7,169 nucleotides of DNA from Bacteroidota bacterium (GCA_004292985.1 RDXT01000639.1:1-7169), one strand, 5' to 3'; counted from the stretch's first letter, positions 1 through 7,169 are shown. Made by a program: numbers and translations. The notes: a model not told the origin generated them from the sequence alone.

Positions 1-420
1 ATCATGCGCAAGCAGGGCCTCGGGGGGGACATTGTGAGCATTGTTTCGAAAAATGCGGTTGTAGCGGGTCCCAACAATGCTGGCTACGGCTCTGCCAAAG
101 CGGCCCAGGCGCACCTTACGCGACTGCTGGCTGCGGAGTTAGGCCCCGATAAAATCCGGGTGAACATGGTCAATCCAGATGCGGTCATCGCCGACTCCAA
201 CATCTGGGCGGGTGGCTGGGCCGAGGGCCGCGCCAAGGCCTACGGCATCACGGTGACCGAACTGCCTGCTTTTTACGCCAAACGCACCCTGCTCGGCGAG
301 GTCATTTTGCCCGAAGACATTGCCCATGCGGTGTATGTATTTGTCTCTGGCCTGCTGAACAAATCCACCGGAAATGCCCTGAATGTGGACGGCGGGGTGG
401 GGATGGGTTTTTTGAGGTGA
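1..420 (+). CDS. Bifunctional rhamnulose-1-phosphate aldolase/short-chain dehydrogenase, C-terminal part (5' truncated)
   Basis: The frame is open from base 1, so the ATG at position 4 is an internal Met and not the start. The 139 visible residues are the second half of a Rossmann-fold short-chain dehydrogenase. Counting from that Met, they show a candidate catalytic Ser at 15 (VSIVSKN), the YxxxK pair at Tyr28 and Lys32 (YGSAK), the VNPDAV stretch after the core, and the closing NVDGG at 127-131. The segments DSNIWAGGW, AKAYGI and FYAKRTLL followed by PEDIA are, from memory of the family, typical of fused RhaE/RhaW-type (YuxG-like) enzymes. Those carry an N-terminal class II aldolase that splits rhamnulose-1-phosphate into DHAP and L-lactaldehyde, and this dehydrogenase domain acts on the lactaldehyde. 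The protein is presumably cytosolic. The aldolase half lies outside the window, so the fusion is inferred. A free-standing SDR is the alternative. Confidence 0.82.
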   Translation: MMRKQGLGGDIVSIVSKNAVVAGPNNAGYGSAKAAQAHLTRLLAAELGPDKIRVNMVNPDAVIADSNIWAGGWAEGRAKAYGITVTELPAFYAKRTLLGEVILPEDIAHAVYVFVSGLLNKSTGNALNVDGGVGMGFLR

Positions 421-506
421 GGGCTTAGAGGAAGGTGCCACTCGCTTCCCACACGGAAACTTTTCCCTTTCATCGGGGTTTCACTGAGGTTGGTCTATTC
501 GCCGCA

Positions 507-534
507 TTTGTCAGGTAGCCCGGAGCTACATTTG
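507..534 (+). promoter_or_regulatory. Probable Bacteroidota-type promoter of the TonB-dependent receptor gene
   Basis: TACATTTG at 527-534 matches the Bacteroidota -7 consensus TAnnTTTG exactly. A TTTG at 507-510 could be the -33 element, but the 16-base spacer is a little short compared with the usual spacing of about 19-21. Transcription would start near 540, leaving an untranslated leader of under 20 bases before the ATG at 558. A 5-bp inverted repeat (GTAGC/GCTAC, 515-529) sits in the spacer and overlaps the -7 box. The rest of the gap 421-557 holds only weak short hairpins and no convincing terminator for the upstream gene. Confidence 0.55.
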
Positions 535-557
535 CAGCGTATAATTTTCCTGCTGAA

Positions 558-2957
558 ATGAAAAGTGCCCTCTTAGTTCTGTTGTTTTCTGCCTGCTTTG
601 CCGCCTATGCCCAGCCTTCGGCGGGGGTGATCCAGGGACGGGTCGCCGATGCCTCACAATCCCTCGAACTGGTAAATGTGCTGCTCTATGCCTCGGATGA
701 CAGCGTGCATCTGATCAAAGGAGCCGTAACGGACTCGGCAGGCCGGTTTTCGCTCCGGGACGTTCCGGCAGGCGACTATCTGCTGATCGTCAGGCTCATC
801 AGCTATGAGACAGCGAAAGTGTCTGTGCGGCTCAGTGTGGCCAATCCCGGCGCGGATCTGGGTACCCTTTTGCTCAAAGCGCAGGACCTGACCCTTGAAG
901 GACTGGAGATCACTGCGCGGAAAGAGATCATTCAACGGACACCCCAGGGCTTTATTTTTAATGCAGGTGCCACCATGAGCCAGCAGGGCGGCACCGCAAC
1001 CGATGTGCTGCGCAATACACCTACGATCGTAGTGGACGGCGAAGGGGCCATCACCCTGCGGGGAAAAACACCCACCATTCTCATCAATGGCCGCAACTCC
1101 AGCCTCAGCAACCTGGAGCAGATTCCGGCCAGCAGCATCGAGAGCATCGAGGTGGTGAACAATCCTTCCGCGCAGTTTGATGCCGATGGGGAAGGGGGTG
1201 TCATCAATATCCGCCTGAAAAAAAACCAGCAGCAGGGCACGAACGGGGCCATTGCGCTGGGCACAGGCTATGGCGCCAAGGGCAGGATCAACAGTTCTCT
1301 CTTCGTCAATAAAAATGCGGGTAAATGGAATGTCGCCCTGGCCTATGACAACCGTTTTGCCGGACGGATCCGGGAGGTAAACGGCGACCGAAGCAATTTT
1401 TTTATCCCGGAGCAATATTACCTCACTCAAAGGCGATTCGACAACCGCGCAGAGCGTAACCAGAACCTGAGGCTCAACCTCGATTATTTCATGAATGCGA
1501 AAAATACCCTGAGCCTCGAAGCCCTCGGAAACCTGTCAGACGAAGACAGCTACGAAAACCTGAACAACCTGATCGAAACGCAAACCCGCAGTTTTACCAG
1601 CAGCTACGACCGCCAGTCAGACGAACTCAGAAGAGGAAAAGCCGCAGAATTTGCCCTGATCTACAAGCGGAAATTTGACAACGAGCGCCGGCGCTTTTCG
1701 GCCAATGTCAGCACTTCCCTGAACGAAAACCGCGAAAACACCGACATCACTTCCCAAAATCTCCTTCCAGACGGTATGGCCACCGGAACGCCCTTTTTGC
1801 AGCGCACTTCCAATGACCAGTTTTCGTCCATCAGCAATTTTCAGGCAGACTATACGCACCCGGTTTCGGCAAAAGGCACTTTTCAGACCGGATACAAAGG
1901 CATTATTCGCAGGCTCGATACGGATTTTCTCAGCCAGGATAAGATAGATGAAGTGTATGTGACCAATGTGAAATCGAGCAATCTTTTTGACTTCCGGGAG
2001 CAGATTCACGCGGTGTATGGTCAGTACAAAGCCTATACCGGCAGCGAAGAAAAGCCCGTGCTGAGTTATGAACTGGGTCTGCGGGCCGAGCAGGTCTGGA
2101 ACAAGGGTGAGGGGGATAGTAATACGCTGGCCTTTGATAATCAATATGCTAACCTCTTTCCCAATGCCAGCCTCGCCTGGTATCTGTCGGCAGATCAGTA
2201 TGTGAAGTTCAGCTATGGCCGCCGGATCAACCGCCCCAATTTATGGCAGATCAATCCCTTTACCGACATTACCGACTCCCTTTCGCAGCGGGCCGGAAAT
2301 CCCAACCTGAAGCCCGAAAAAGTCAGTTCCTTTGAAATCGGATACAGCAAAAACTGGGAAAAAGCCTCCCTTTCCTCGATCATTTTTTACCGCTACGCCA
2401 CCAACAGCATCCGCCCGCTGACCACCCTGCGGCCCGACGGCGTGCTCTTTACCCAGCCCCAGAATTTCGGCACCCTGACTACCTATGGCAACGAAAGCAT
2501 CTTTACCGCAGCCGCAGGCAGCTTCTGGGACATGAACCTGAGTGCATCCATCTATGAACAGCGTATAGATGGCAGCAACCTCAGCGACGAACTGGGCAAC
2601 CGCGTAGTGAGCTGGTATGGAAAAATGATCCACAATTTCACCCTCTGGAAAGGCAGCAAACTCCAGGTACTGGGCATCTACAACTCCCCCATTGCTACCC
2701 CGCAGGGAGTGCGGCTCTCCACCTACAATGCCGACCTGGGCTTTCAGCAGCAGGTACACAAAGGCAAAGGCCGCCTCGGCATCATCGCTACCGACATATT
2801 CAAAACCCAGCGCAACGGCAACCTCTGGGAAACCGACGAGTTTACCTACAGCCGCATCGGACGGGTGGACAGCCGGGCCATTCTGGTGACATTTGCCTAT
2901 ACCTTTGGCGGCAGTTTCAAAGAAAAACTGATGGAAAATACCTTCTCAAACGATTAA
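558..2957 (+). CDS. TonB-dependent outer-membrane receptor (OMP_b-brl_3 type)
   Basis: This is a complete 799-residue outer-membrane protein. A signal peptide covers residues 1-18, with likely signal peptidase I cleavage after AYA before Gln19. A carboxypeptidase-regulatory-like beta-sandwich follows at about 24-110 (GRV, TDSAGRFSL, VPAGDY). The plug domain spans about 115-222, with TPTILINGR and IESIEVVNNPSAQFDADGEG, the classic plug signature. From about 230 on it is beta-barrel, including RRINRP (555-560), INPF and GNPNLKPE (580-587), which are hallmarks of this family. The last strand (VTFAYTFGGSF) is followed by a 12-residue polar tail, so the barrel does not end on an aromatic residue. 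Such proteins import ligands using TonB energy or act in signalling. The substrate cannot be read from the sequence. No SusD-like partner, anti-sigma factor or ECF sigma gene lies beside it, so it is not a SusCD pair. The ATG at 558 is chosen because it directly precedes the signal peptide. Confidence 0.9.
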   Translation: MKSALLVLLFSACFAAYAQPSAGVIQGRVADASQSLELVNVLLYASDDSVHLIKGAVTDSAGRFSLRDVPAGDYLLIVRLISYETAKVSVRLSVANPGADLGTLLLKAQDLTLEGLEITARKEIIQRTPQGFIFNAGATMSQQGGTATDVLRNTPTIVVDGEGAITLRGKTPTILINGRNSSLSNLEQIPASSIESIEVVNNPSAQFDADGEGGVINIRLKKNQQQGTNGAIALGTGYGAKGRINSSLFVNKNAGKWNVALAYDNRFAGRIREVNGDRSNFFIPEQYYLTQRRFDNRAERNQNLRLNLDYFMNAKNTLSLEALGNLSDEDSYENLNNLIETQTRSFTSSYDRQSDELRRGKAAEFALIYKRKFDNERRRFSANVSTSLNENRENTDITSQNLLPDGMATGTPFLQRTSNDQFSSISNFQADYTHPVSAKGTFQTGYKGIIRRLDTDFLSQDKIDEVYVTNVKSSNLFDFREQIHAVYGQYKAYTGSEEKPVLSYELGLRAEQVWNKGEGDSNTLAFDNQYANLFPNASLAWYLSADQYVKFSYGRRINRPNLWQINPFTDITDSLSQRAGNPNLKPEKVSSFEIGYSKNWEKASLSSIIFYRYATNSIRPLTTLRPDGVLFTQPQNFGTLTTYGNESIFTAAAGSFWDMNLSASIYEQRIDGSNLSDELGNRVVSWYGKMIHNFTLWKGSKLQVLGIYNSPIATPQGVRLSTYNADLGFQQQVHKGKGRLGIIATDIFKTQRNGNLWETDEFTYSRIGRVDSRAILVTFAYTFGGSFKEKLMENTFSND

Positions 2958-2978
2958 TGGGGTATATTGGGGTTCTGA

Positions 2979-3434
2979 ATGGAGCCTATGACCGAACTAA
3001 TCCCCATTTTTCCCAGCGCTGAGGAAAATGCAGAGCTGCTACAGCACCCCGAACTCAGCGAAGTGCTGTCCATGACGATCTCGTATTACGATGTCATCGG
3101 CTTTCACCAGCCCTGGATAGGCTACCTGGTCCGGCAGAATCAGGAATGGGTGGGCAGTGCCGCGTTTAAGGGGGCACCTGTGGAGAATAAGATAGAAATC
3201 GCCTATTGGGTGTTTGAAGCATATGAAGGGCGGGGCATCGGCACACAGATCTGCCACGAACTCGTCTCCCTGGCCCAGGCTACTGACCCCGGACTTACCA
3301 TTACGGCGAGGACCCTGCCGGAGCGCAACGCCTCCTGCCGGATTCTGGAAAAAAACGGATTTCGCCTGCTGGGAACCGTCTATGAAAAAGACGACGGCGA
3401 TGTGTGGGAGTGGAGGTATCAGCAGGAACCGTAA
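2979..3434 (+). CDS. GNAT family N-acetyltransferase
   Basis: This is a 151-residue cytosolic protein with the GNAT fold. Residues 71-80 (KIEIAYWVFE) form the central strand leading into the acetyl-CoA pyrophosphate-binding loop EGRGIG (83-88, matching Q/RxxGxG/A) and its helix. Residues 117-128 (NASCRILEKNGF) form the RimJ/RimL-like motif B, and strands near VYEKDDGDVWEWRY close the domain. Length and motif order fit a complete single-domain enzyme that moves an acetyl group from acetyl-CoA to an amine. The acceptor (protein N-terminus, antibiotic or small molecule) cannot be predicted. The gene starts 21 bases after the receptor stop with no promoter box between, so read-through from the receptor promoter is likely. 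A second in-frame Met lies at residue 4 (2988); the first was taken because neither has a clear ribosome-binding site. The 3' end lies inside an in-frame extension of the dxs reading frame, which I consider untranslated. Confidence 0.88.
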   Translation: MEPMTELIPIFPSAEENAELLQHPELSEVLSMTISYYDVIGFHQPWIGYLVRQNQEWVGSAAFKGAPVENKIEIAYWVFEAYEGRGIGTQICHELVSLAQATDPGLTITARTLPERNASCRILEKNGFRLLGTVYEKDDGDVWEWRYQQEP

Positions 3435-3484
3435 CCTGTGTCAGGTTCTTCGCAAGGATGAAGGCCAGCATGTGCTTTTTTTCG

Positions 3485-3492
3485 TATCTTTG
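3485..3492 (+). promoter_or_regulatory. Probable -7 promoter box for dxs
   Basis: TATCTTTG is an exact match to the Bacteroidota -7 consensus TAnnTTTG. It lies 51 bases after the acetyltransferase stop and 71 bases before the chosen dxs start. No TTG or TTTG sits at the expected -33 spacing (3460-3468 reads through GA-rich sequence), so the upstream element is weak or missing. Transcription would begin near 3499. Confidence 0.5.
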
Positions 3493-3500
3493 TAGCCTAT

Positions 3501-3533
3501 ATGGAACAAAATCCGCACTTTGTAAGTTATTAG
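3501..3533 (+). CDS. Possible 10-codon upstream ORF in the dxs leader
   Basis: An ATG at 3501 opens a 10-codon frame, MEQNPHFVSY, closed by TAG at 3531. It starts about 9 bases after the end of the TATCTTTG box, so on a transcript from that box it would be almost leaderless. It ends 29 bases before the dxs ATG and lies in a different frame. A weak A/T stem (TTTTT at 3540-3544 with AAAAA at 3549-3553, loop GCGG) sits between the two. The peptide has no codon run suggestive of attenuation. It may be a chance ATG. Confidence 0.2.
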   Translation: MEQNPHFVSY

Positions 3534-3562
3534 ACAACCTTTTTGCGGAAAAACCTAAACAG

Positions 3563-5479
3563 ATGCCTCAATACATCCCTGTTGATCCTCAGTCCTTGTT
3601 GTCCTCCGTTCTTACGCCTGAGGACCTGAAAAAGCTGAAACCGGAGCAGTTGTACGACTTTTGTAAAGAACTGCGTGAATATATTATCAGTACAGTATCG
3701 GTCAACGGAGGGCATTTCGGGGCAAGTCTGGGGGTGGTCGAGCTGACGACGGCGCTGCACTATGTGTACAATACGCCCCATGACCAGCTCGTCTGGGACG
3801 TAGGGCATCAGGCATATGGACACAAAATCCTGACCGGACGCAGAGAGGCTTTTCATACCAACCGCGTATATAAAGGCGTTTCCGGATTTCCCAAACGCTC
3901 TGAGTCTGAGTACGATACCTTTGGCGTGGGGCACTCTTCTACCTCGATTTCCGCAGCGGTAGGCATGGCCATTGCCAATGAGTACCAGAAAGGGGATAAA
4001 AAAGTGGTCGCTGTCATCGGCGACGGTGCCCTCACCGGAGGCATGGCCTTCGAAGCCCTGAACCACGGAGGCTGGGAAAAAGCCAATGTGCTCGTGGTGC
4101 TGAACGACAACAACATGTCCATTGACCCCAACGTGGGTTCGCTTAAAGAATATCTGACCGACATTTCCACCTCGCACACCTATAATAAGCTGCGCGACGA
4201 AATCTGGAAAATGCTCGGCAAAGTTGAAAAAATCAGCCCCGGTGCCCGCGCGGCAGTAGCCAAGATCGAAAAGGCTGTGATGTCGGCCTCGCGCCCCGGC
4301 TCCCTCTTCGAAGCCCTGGGCTTCCGCTACTTCGGCCCCGTCGATGGCCACGATGTCAATCACCTGGTGCGCCTCTTCGAAGACCTCAAAGACATTCCCG
4401 GACCGAAACTGCTGCATTGCATCACGGTAAAGGGCAAAGGCTACGAACTGGCCGAAAAAGACCAGACCAAGTGGCATGCACCGGGCCTCTTTGACAAAGT
4501 AACGGGCGAAATCAAAAAATCCTCCGGTGGCCCCAAGCCGCCCAAATACCAGGACGTATTTGGCTGGAGCATCATCGAACTGGCCAAAGAAAACCCCCGC
4601 ATCATGGGCGTAACGCCTGCGATGCCCAGTGGGTGCAGCCTCAAATACATGATTGCCGAAATGCCCGACCGCGCCTATGATGTAGGCATCGCCGAGCAGC
4701 ACGCAGTTACGTTTTCCGCAGGTCTGGCGACGCAGGGGCTGGTGCCTTTCTGCAACATCTACTCGACCTTTATGCAGCGGGCCTACGACCAGGTGATCCA
4801 CGACGTGGCCCTTCAGAAACTGCCCGTGGTATTTTGCCTCGACCGGGGCGGTTTTGCGGGTGCCGACGGTGCGACCCACCACGGTGCCTACGATATGGCC
4901 TATTTCCGCTGCATCCCCAATATGGTCATTTCCGCTCCGATGAACGAGCAGGAACTGCGCAACCTGATGTATTCTGCCTCGGTACACGAGGGGCCTTACT
5001 CCATCCGCTACCCGCGTGGCGAAGGGGTGATGCTGGAGTGGCGCACGCCTTTCGAGCTGATTCCGGCAGGACAGGGCCGCCGCGTAAGCGATGGCGAAGA
5101 GGTGGCGATTCTCACAATCGGGCATCCCGGCAATTTTGCGCAGGAAGCCATCGGGAAGCTCAGCGAAGAAGATATTTTCCCGGCACACTACGACATGCGC
5201 TTTGTCAAGCCCCTCGATGGTGACCTGCTGCATGAGGTGTTCAGCCGCTTTTCAAAGGTTATTACAGTCGAAGACGGCTGTGTGATGGGCGGATTTGGGT
5301 CAGCCGTTGTGGAATGGATGGCCGACCACGGGTATAGCAGCCAGGTGCTGCGTCTGGGCATTCCGGACCGCTTTGTGGACCACGGCGAGCAGACTGAACT
5401 GTGGGCAGAGTGCGGCTTCGACGCGGCAGGCATTGCGGATCGGGTACGCGAGCTGGTGGGGGTAAAGGCAAAAGCCTGA
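3563..5479 (+). CDS. dxs: 1-deoxy-D-xylulose-5-phosphate synthase
   Basis: DXP synthase condenses pyruvate and glyceraldehyde-3-phosphate, using thiamine diphosphate, to make DXP. This is the first step of the MEP isoprenoid pathway and also feeds thiamine and pyridoxal synthesis. The cytosolic enzyme is a homodimer. The 638 residues match the usual length. In order they show GGHFGASLG with His51, GHQAYGHK (81-88), the ThDP/Mg signature GDGALTGG (153-160) running to NDNNMSI (181-187), GPVDGHD (258-264), KGKGY (290-294), the catalytic Glu378 in GIAEQHAVTFSAG, DRGGFAGADGATHHG (427-441) and YPRG (483-486). The C-terminal transketolase domain contains VEDG and GIPD. No key residue is missing. The reading frame is open upstream to an ATG at 3404, but that would overlap the acetyltransferase gene and the -7 box and add 53 residues unlike DXS, so the ATG at 3563 was chosen. 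The region before it is A-rich without a strong Shine-Dalgarno sequence, as usual in this phylum. Confidence 0.97.
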   Translation: MPQYIPVDPQSLLSSVLTPEDLKKLKPEQLYDFCKELREYIISTVSVNGGHFGASLGVVELTTALHYVYNTPHDQLVWDVGHQAYGHKILTGRREAFHTNRVYKGVSGFPKRSESEYDTFGVGHSSTSISAAVGMAIANEYQKGDKKVVAVIGDGALTGGMAFEALNHGGWEKANVLVVLNDNNMSIDPNVGSLKEYLTDISTSHTYNKLRDEIWKMLGKVEKISPGARAAVAKIEKAVMSASRPGSLFEALGFRYFGPVDGHDVNHLVRLFEDLKDIPGPKLLHCITVKGKGYELAEKDQTKWHAPGLFDKVTGEIKKSSGGPKPPKYQDVFGWSIIELAKENPRIMGVTPAMPSGCSLKYMIAEMPDRAYDVGIAEQHAVTFSAGLATQGLVPFCNIYSTFMQRAYDQVIHDVALQKLPVVFCLDRGGFAGADGATHHGAYDMAYFRCIPNMVISAPMNEQELRNLMYSASVHEGPYSIRYPRGEGVMLEWRTPFELIPAGQGRRVSDGEEVAILTIGHPGNFAQEAIGKLSEEDIFPAHYDMRFVKPLDGDLLHEVFSRFSKVITVEDGCVMGGFGSAVVEWMADHGYSSQVLRLGIPDRFVDHGEQTELWAECGFDAAGIADRVRELVGVKAKA

Positions 5480-5520
5480 TTTCCAAAGCAAAAGAAGATC
5501 GGAAAGCAGAAGTAAATTGC

Positions 5521-5543
5521 ACCGGGGAGGCGTACTTTCCGGT
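5521..5543 (+). terminator. Weak hairpin after dxs, possible terminator
   Basis: ACCGG at 5521-5525 pairs with CCGGT at 5539-5543. The stem can extend inward by two G-T pairs, one A-T and one G-C, leaving a 5-base loop. What follows is AAAATTCTT, not a clean T-run, so termination would be inefficient if it happens at all. The rest of the gap 5480-5602 shows only a one-mismatch -7-like box, TGAATTTG at 5572-5579, which could serve the next gene but has no -33 partner. Confidence 0.25.
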
Positions 5544-5602
5544 AAAATTCTTATATTCCGGCTTCATAGGCTGAATTTGGAAAACGTTTACCTCTGACCG
5601 AA

Positions 5603-7169
5603 ATGAAATCCCCCAATCTGATCAGACGCCTGTTGCTGGCGCTGGTGACGCTCTGTTTAGGCAGTTCACTATCCGCATCGCACGTTATGGGCGTGGACAT
5701 TACCTACGAGTGTATCAGCAGTTGTAACTACCGGGTGTATCACAGCACCTATTTCGACTGCTCCGGCTCGTTTATGGTGCCCTATTTCCCGCTCAATACG
5801 AACAATCCTCCGCCCGCGCCGACCAATTTTGACTTTGACTTTACAGGCATTCCCAATACGCCCGGCCAGGTCTGCACCGACCCGACTCCGGTAGGCAACT
5901 GGGTTTATATTTCTTATACAGATGTTACGCCCATCTGCCCGACAGCCACTACGCGATGCACCGATGCGCTTTCGCCGATCCGGGGTGTGTCGGAGGTGAA
6001 ATATTACCGCGACTATAACTTTTGCAATACCAACTGTAACTCCTACCGGATCGAATGGGAACTTTGCTGCCGCAATAATGCCATTACTTCCCTTAATGCA
6101 CCCGGCGGTGTGAGCATTTATACCGGCGCTACCACCATCAACAAAACCATCGTTCCCTGCAACAATTCCCCTGTATTTTCCAATCCTCCGGTTCCCTATA
6201 TCTGTGCAGGTCAGGCATTTACGTTTAACCAGGGTGTAGTGGATCCCGACGGCGATTCGCTGGTCTATTCTCTGGGCCAATGTTTTGATGGTCCCGGTGT
6301 GCAGGTGCCCTATCTGGCTACCTATTCGCCCACCAATCCGCTTGGTAACTCCTGGAGCGTGAACGTAAACTCATTTACCGGAGACATTACCATTATCCCG
6401 AACCCGACAGGCAACCAGGAGGTGGCCGTACTCTGCCTGTATGTAACGGAGTACCGCAATGGCGTGCAGATCGGTCAGGTGGTGCGCGACATTCAGGTGA
6501 CCGCGATAGATTGTAATGCGCTGGGGCAGGTAAATACAGCTCCAACCCTGACCAGTCTGACCAACCTCTCGCCGGGAGCCAGCGCCACGGGTCTCACGGT
6601 TACGGCCTGCTCCTGCCAGGAGGTGTGTTTTGATCTTCCGGTAACTGACCCGGATTCGGGGCAGACCTATACCATTTACTGGAACCAGAGCCTGCCCGGC
6701 ACCTTTGCCGATGCCAATAACCCCCTGATCGCCATAGATACCATCGTTTCCGTAGGAACTACCCCCACTGCACAGTTTTGCTGGGTGCCTACCCAACTGG
6801 GAGCCTACAGCTTTGTGGTTACAGTGGCGGATGACGGCTGTCCGCTTCTTGGGCAAAACCAGGTGAGTGTGGTTATCAATGTGGTCGGGTGCAGCCTCGA
6901 TCCCTATGCCGATGTGGACCGGACTGGGTGCTATGACTATCGTTTTACGGCCTTCCCCTGTGGAGGTACGCCGCCCTTTACCTTCAACTGGAGCGGCACA
7001 GGCGGACTCACCGGCACGGATAGCATCCTCAATTATACATATCCAGGCCCCGGCACCTATTTCCATACCCTGTCTATCACCGATGGCAACGGGTTTACCT
7101 CTTTCACGACAGATACAGTGGTGGTGGTTAATGATGCAGTGGCAAACGCAGGGTCTGATTTTGCGCTTT
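5603..7169 (+). CDS. Large secreted cysteine-rich PKD-domain surface protein (adhesin-like), N-terminal part
   Basis: The frame is open from the ATG at 5603 to the window end: 522 codons without a stop, 3' truncated. Residues 1-25 are a signal peptide (RRLLLALVTLCLG, probable cleavage after SLSA). Residues 26-304 match the N-terminal module of large Bacteroidota surface proteins: SHVMGVDITYEC at the start, WELCCRNNAIT (152-162), DPDGDSLVYSL (214-224), and EYRNGVQIG to RDIQVTAIDC at the end. Residues 312-430 form an Ig/cadherin-like domain (DPDSGQ, FCWVPT, VADDGCP). Residues 431-510 are a PKD domain (GTPPFTFNWSG, YPGPGTYFHTLSITD). ANAGSDFAL at the edge is the usual opening of a further PKD/Ig repeat. 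The mature part holds 23 cysteines, suggesting many disulfides. Relatives commonly end in a gliding-motility-associated or other type IX secretion signal, but that end is not visible here. The role is inferred to be adhesion or cell-surface structure. A transcript from the dxs promoter cannot be excluded. Confidence 0.85.
   Translation, partial: MKSPNLIRRLLLALVTLCLGSSLSASHVMGVDITYECISSCNYRVYHSTYFDCSGSFMVPYFPLNTNNPPPAPTNFDFDFTGIPNTPGQVCTDPTPVGNWVYISYTDVTPICPTATTRCTDALSPIRGVSEVKYYRDYNFCNTNCNSYRIEWELCCRNNAITSLNAPGGVSIYTGATTINKTIVPCNNSPVFSNPPVPYICAGQAFTFNQGVVDPDGDSLVYSLGQCFDGPGVQVPYLATYSPTNPLGNSWSVNVNSFTGDITIIPNPTGNQEVAVLCLYVTEYRNGVQIGQVVRDIQVTAIDCNALGQVNTAPTLTSLTNLSPGASATGLTVTACSCQEVCFDLPVTDPDSGQTYTIYWNQSLPGTFADANNPLIAIDTIVSVGTTPTAQFCWVPTQLGAYSFVVTVADDGCPLLGQNQVSVVINVVGCSLDPYADVDRTGCYDYRFTAFPCGGTPPFTFNWSGTGGLTGTDSILNYTYPGPGTYFHTLSITDGNGFTSFTTDTVVVVNDAVANAGSDFAL

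Noticed and set aside
430..478. Short inverted repeats after the rhamnose gene (GGAAG/CTTCC, GGAAA/TTTCC) as a terminator
   Set aside because: Stems are 5 bp or less, one with a 10-base loop and one with a 2-base loop, and there is no proper T-run after them.
654..1430. 258-codon minus-strand frame inside the receptor gene
   Set aside because: It covers the carboxypeptidase-like and plug coding region, which is clearly coding on the plus strand. The minus-strand product shows no family features.
3404..3562. Longer dxs start at 3404 giving 53 extra residues
   Set aside because: It would overlap the end of the acetyltransferase gene and run through the TATCTTTG box, and the added residues do not resemble DXS N-termini.
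4834..5223. 129-codon plus-strand frame within dxs
   Set aside because: It is an out-of-frame reading of conserved dxs codons, rich in Arg and Pro, with no motif.
3530..5233. 567-codon open frame on the minus strand across dxs
   Set aside because: It lies wholly over the conserved dxs gene. Its protein has no recognisable domain and is rich in residues expected from reverse reading of GC-biased codons. It is a shadow frame.
5669..6280. Minus-strand frames of 203 and 231 codons (5669-6280 and 6371-7066) over the surface-protein gene
   Set aside because: The plus-strand frame has a signal peptide and family motifs and is open for 522 codons. The reverse products are low-complexity Gly/Ile/Val/Arg shadows.

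Overview
The window looks like chromosomal DNA of a member of the Bacteroidota with moderately high GC. The evidence is a TonB-dependent receptor with an N-terminal carboxypeptidase-regulatory-like domain, a cysteine-rich PKD surface protein of the kind usually exported by type IX secretion, Bacteroidota-type -7 promoter boxes (TAnnTTTG) and start codons without strong Shine-Dalgarno sequences. I cannot place it below phylum; Saprospiria, Chitinophagia and Cytophagia are all plausible.

Layout, all genes on the + strand. 1-420: the 3' end of a bifunctional rhamnulose-1-phosphate aldolase/short-chain dehydrogenase (L-rhamnose catabolism), cut by the window start. 421-557: a gap with a probable promoter. 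558-2957: a complete 799-residue TonB-dependent outer-membrane receptor of the OMP_b-brl_3 type. 2979-3434: a GNAT N-acetyltransferase 21 bases further on, possibly co-transcribed. 3435-3562: a leader with a TATCTTTG box and a possible 10-codon upstream ORF. 3563-5479: complete dxs (DXP synthase, 638 residues). 5480-5602: a short gap with a weak hairpin. 5603-7169: the first 522 codons of a large secreted, cysteine-rich, PKD-containing surface protein that runs off the window end.

The genes do not form one obvious pathway: sugar catabolism, outer-membrane uptake or signalling, a small acetyltransferase, isoprenoid precursor synthesis and a surface adhesin. I see no tRNA, rRNA, CRISPR array, insertion sequence, phage gene or defence system, and no disrupted gene. 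It reads as mostly ordinary core and envelope DNA. The points most worth a second look are the cysteine-rich N-terminal module of the surface protein, the near-leaderless upstream ORF before dxs, and the inverted repeat inside the receptor promoter.
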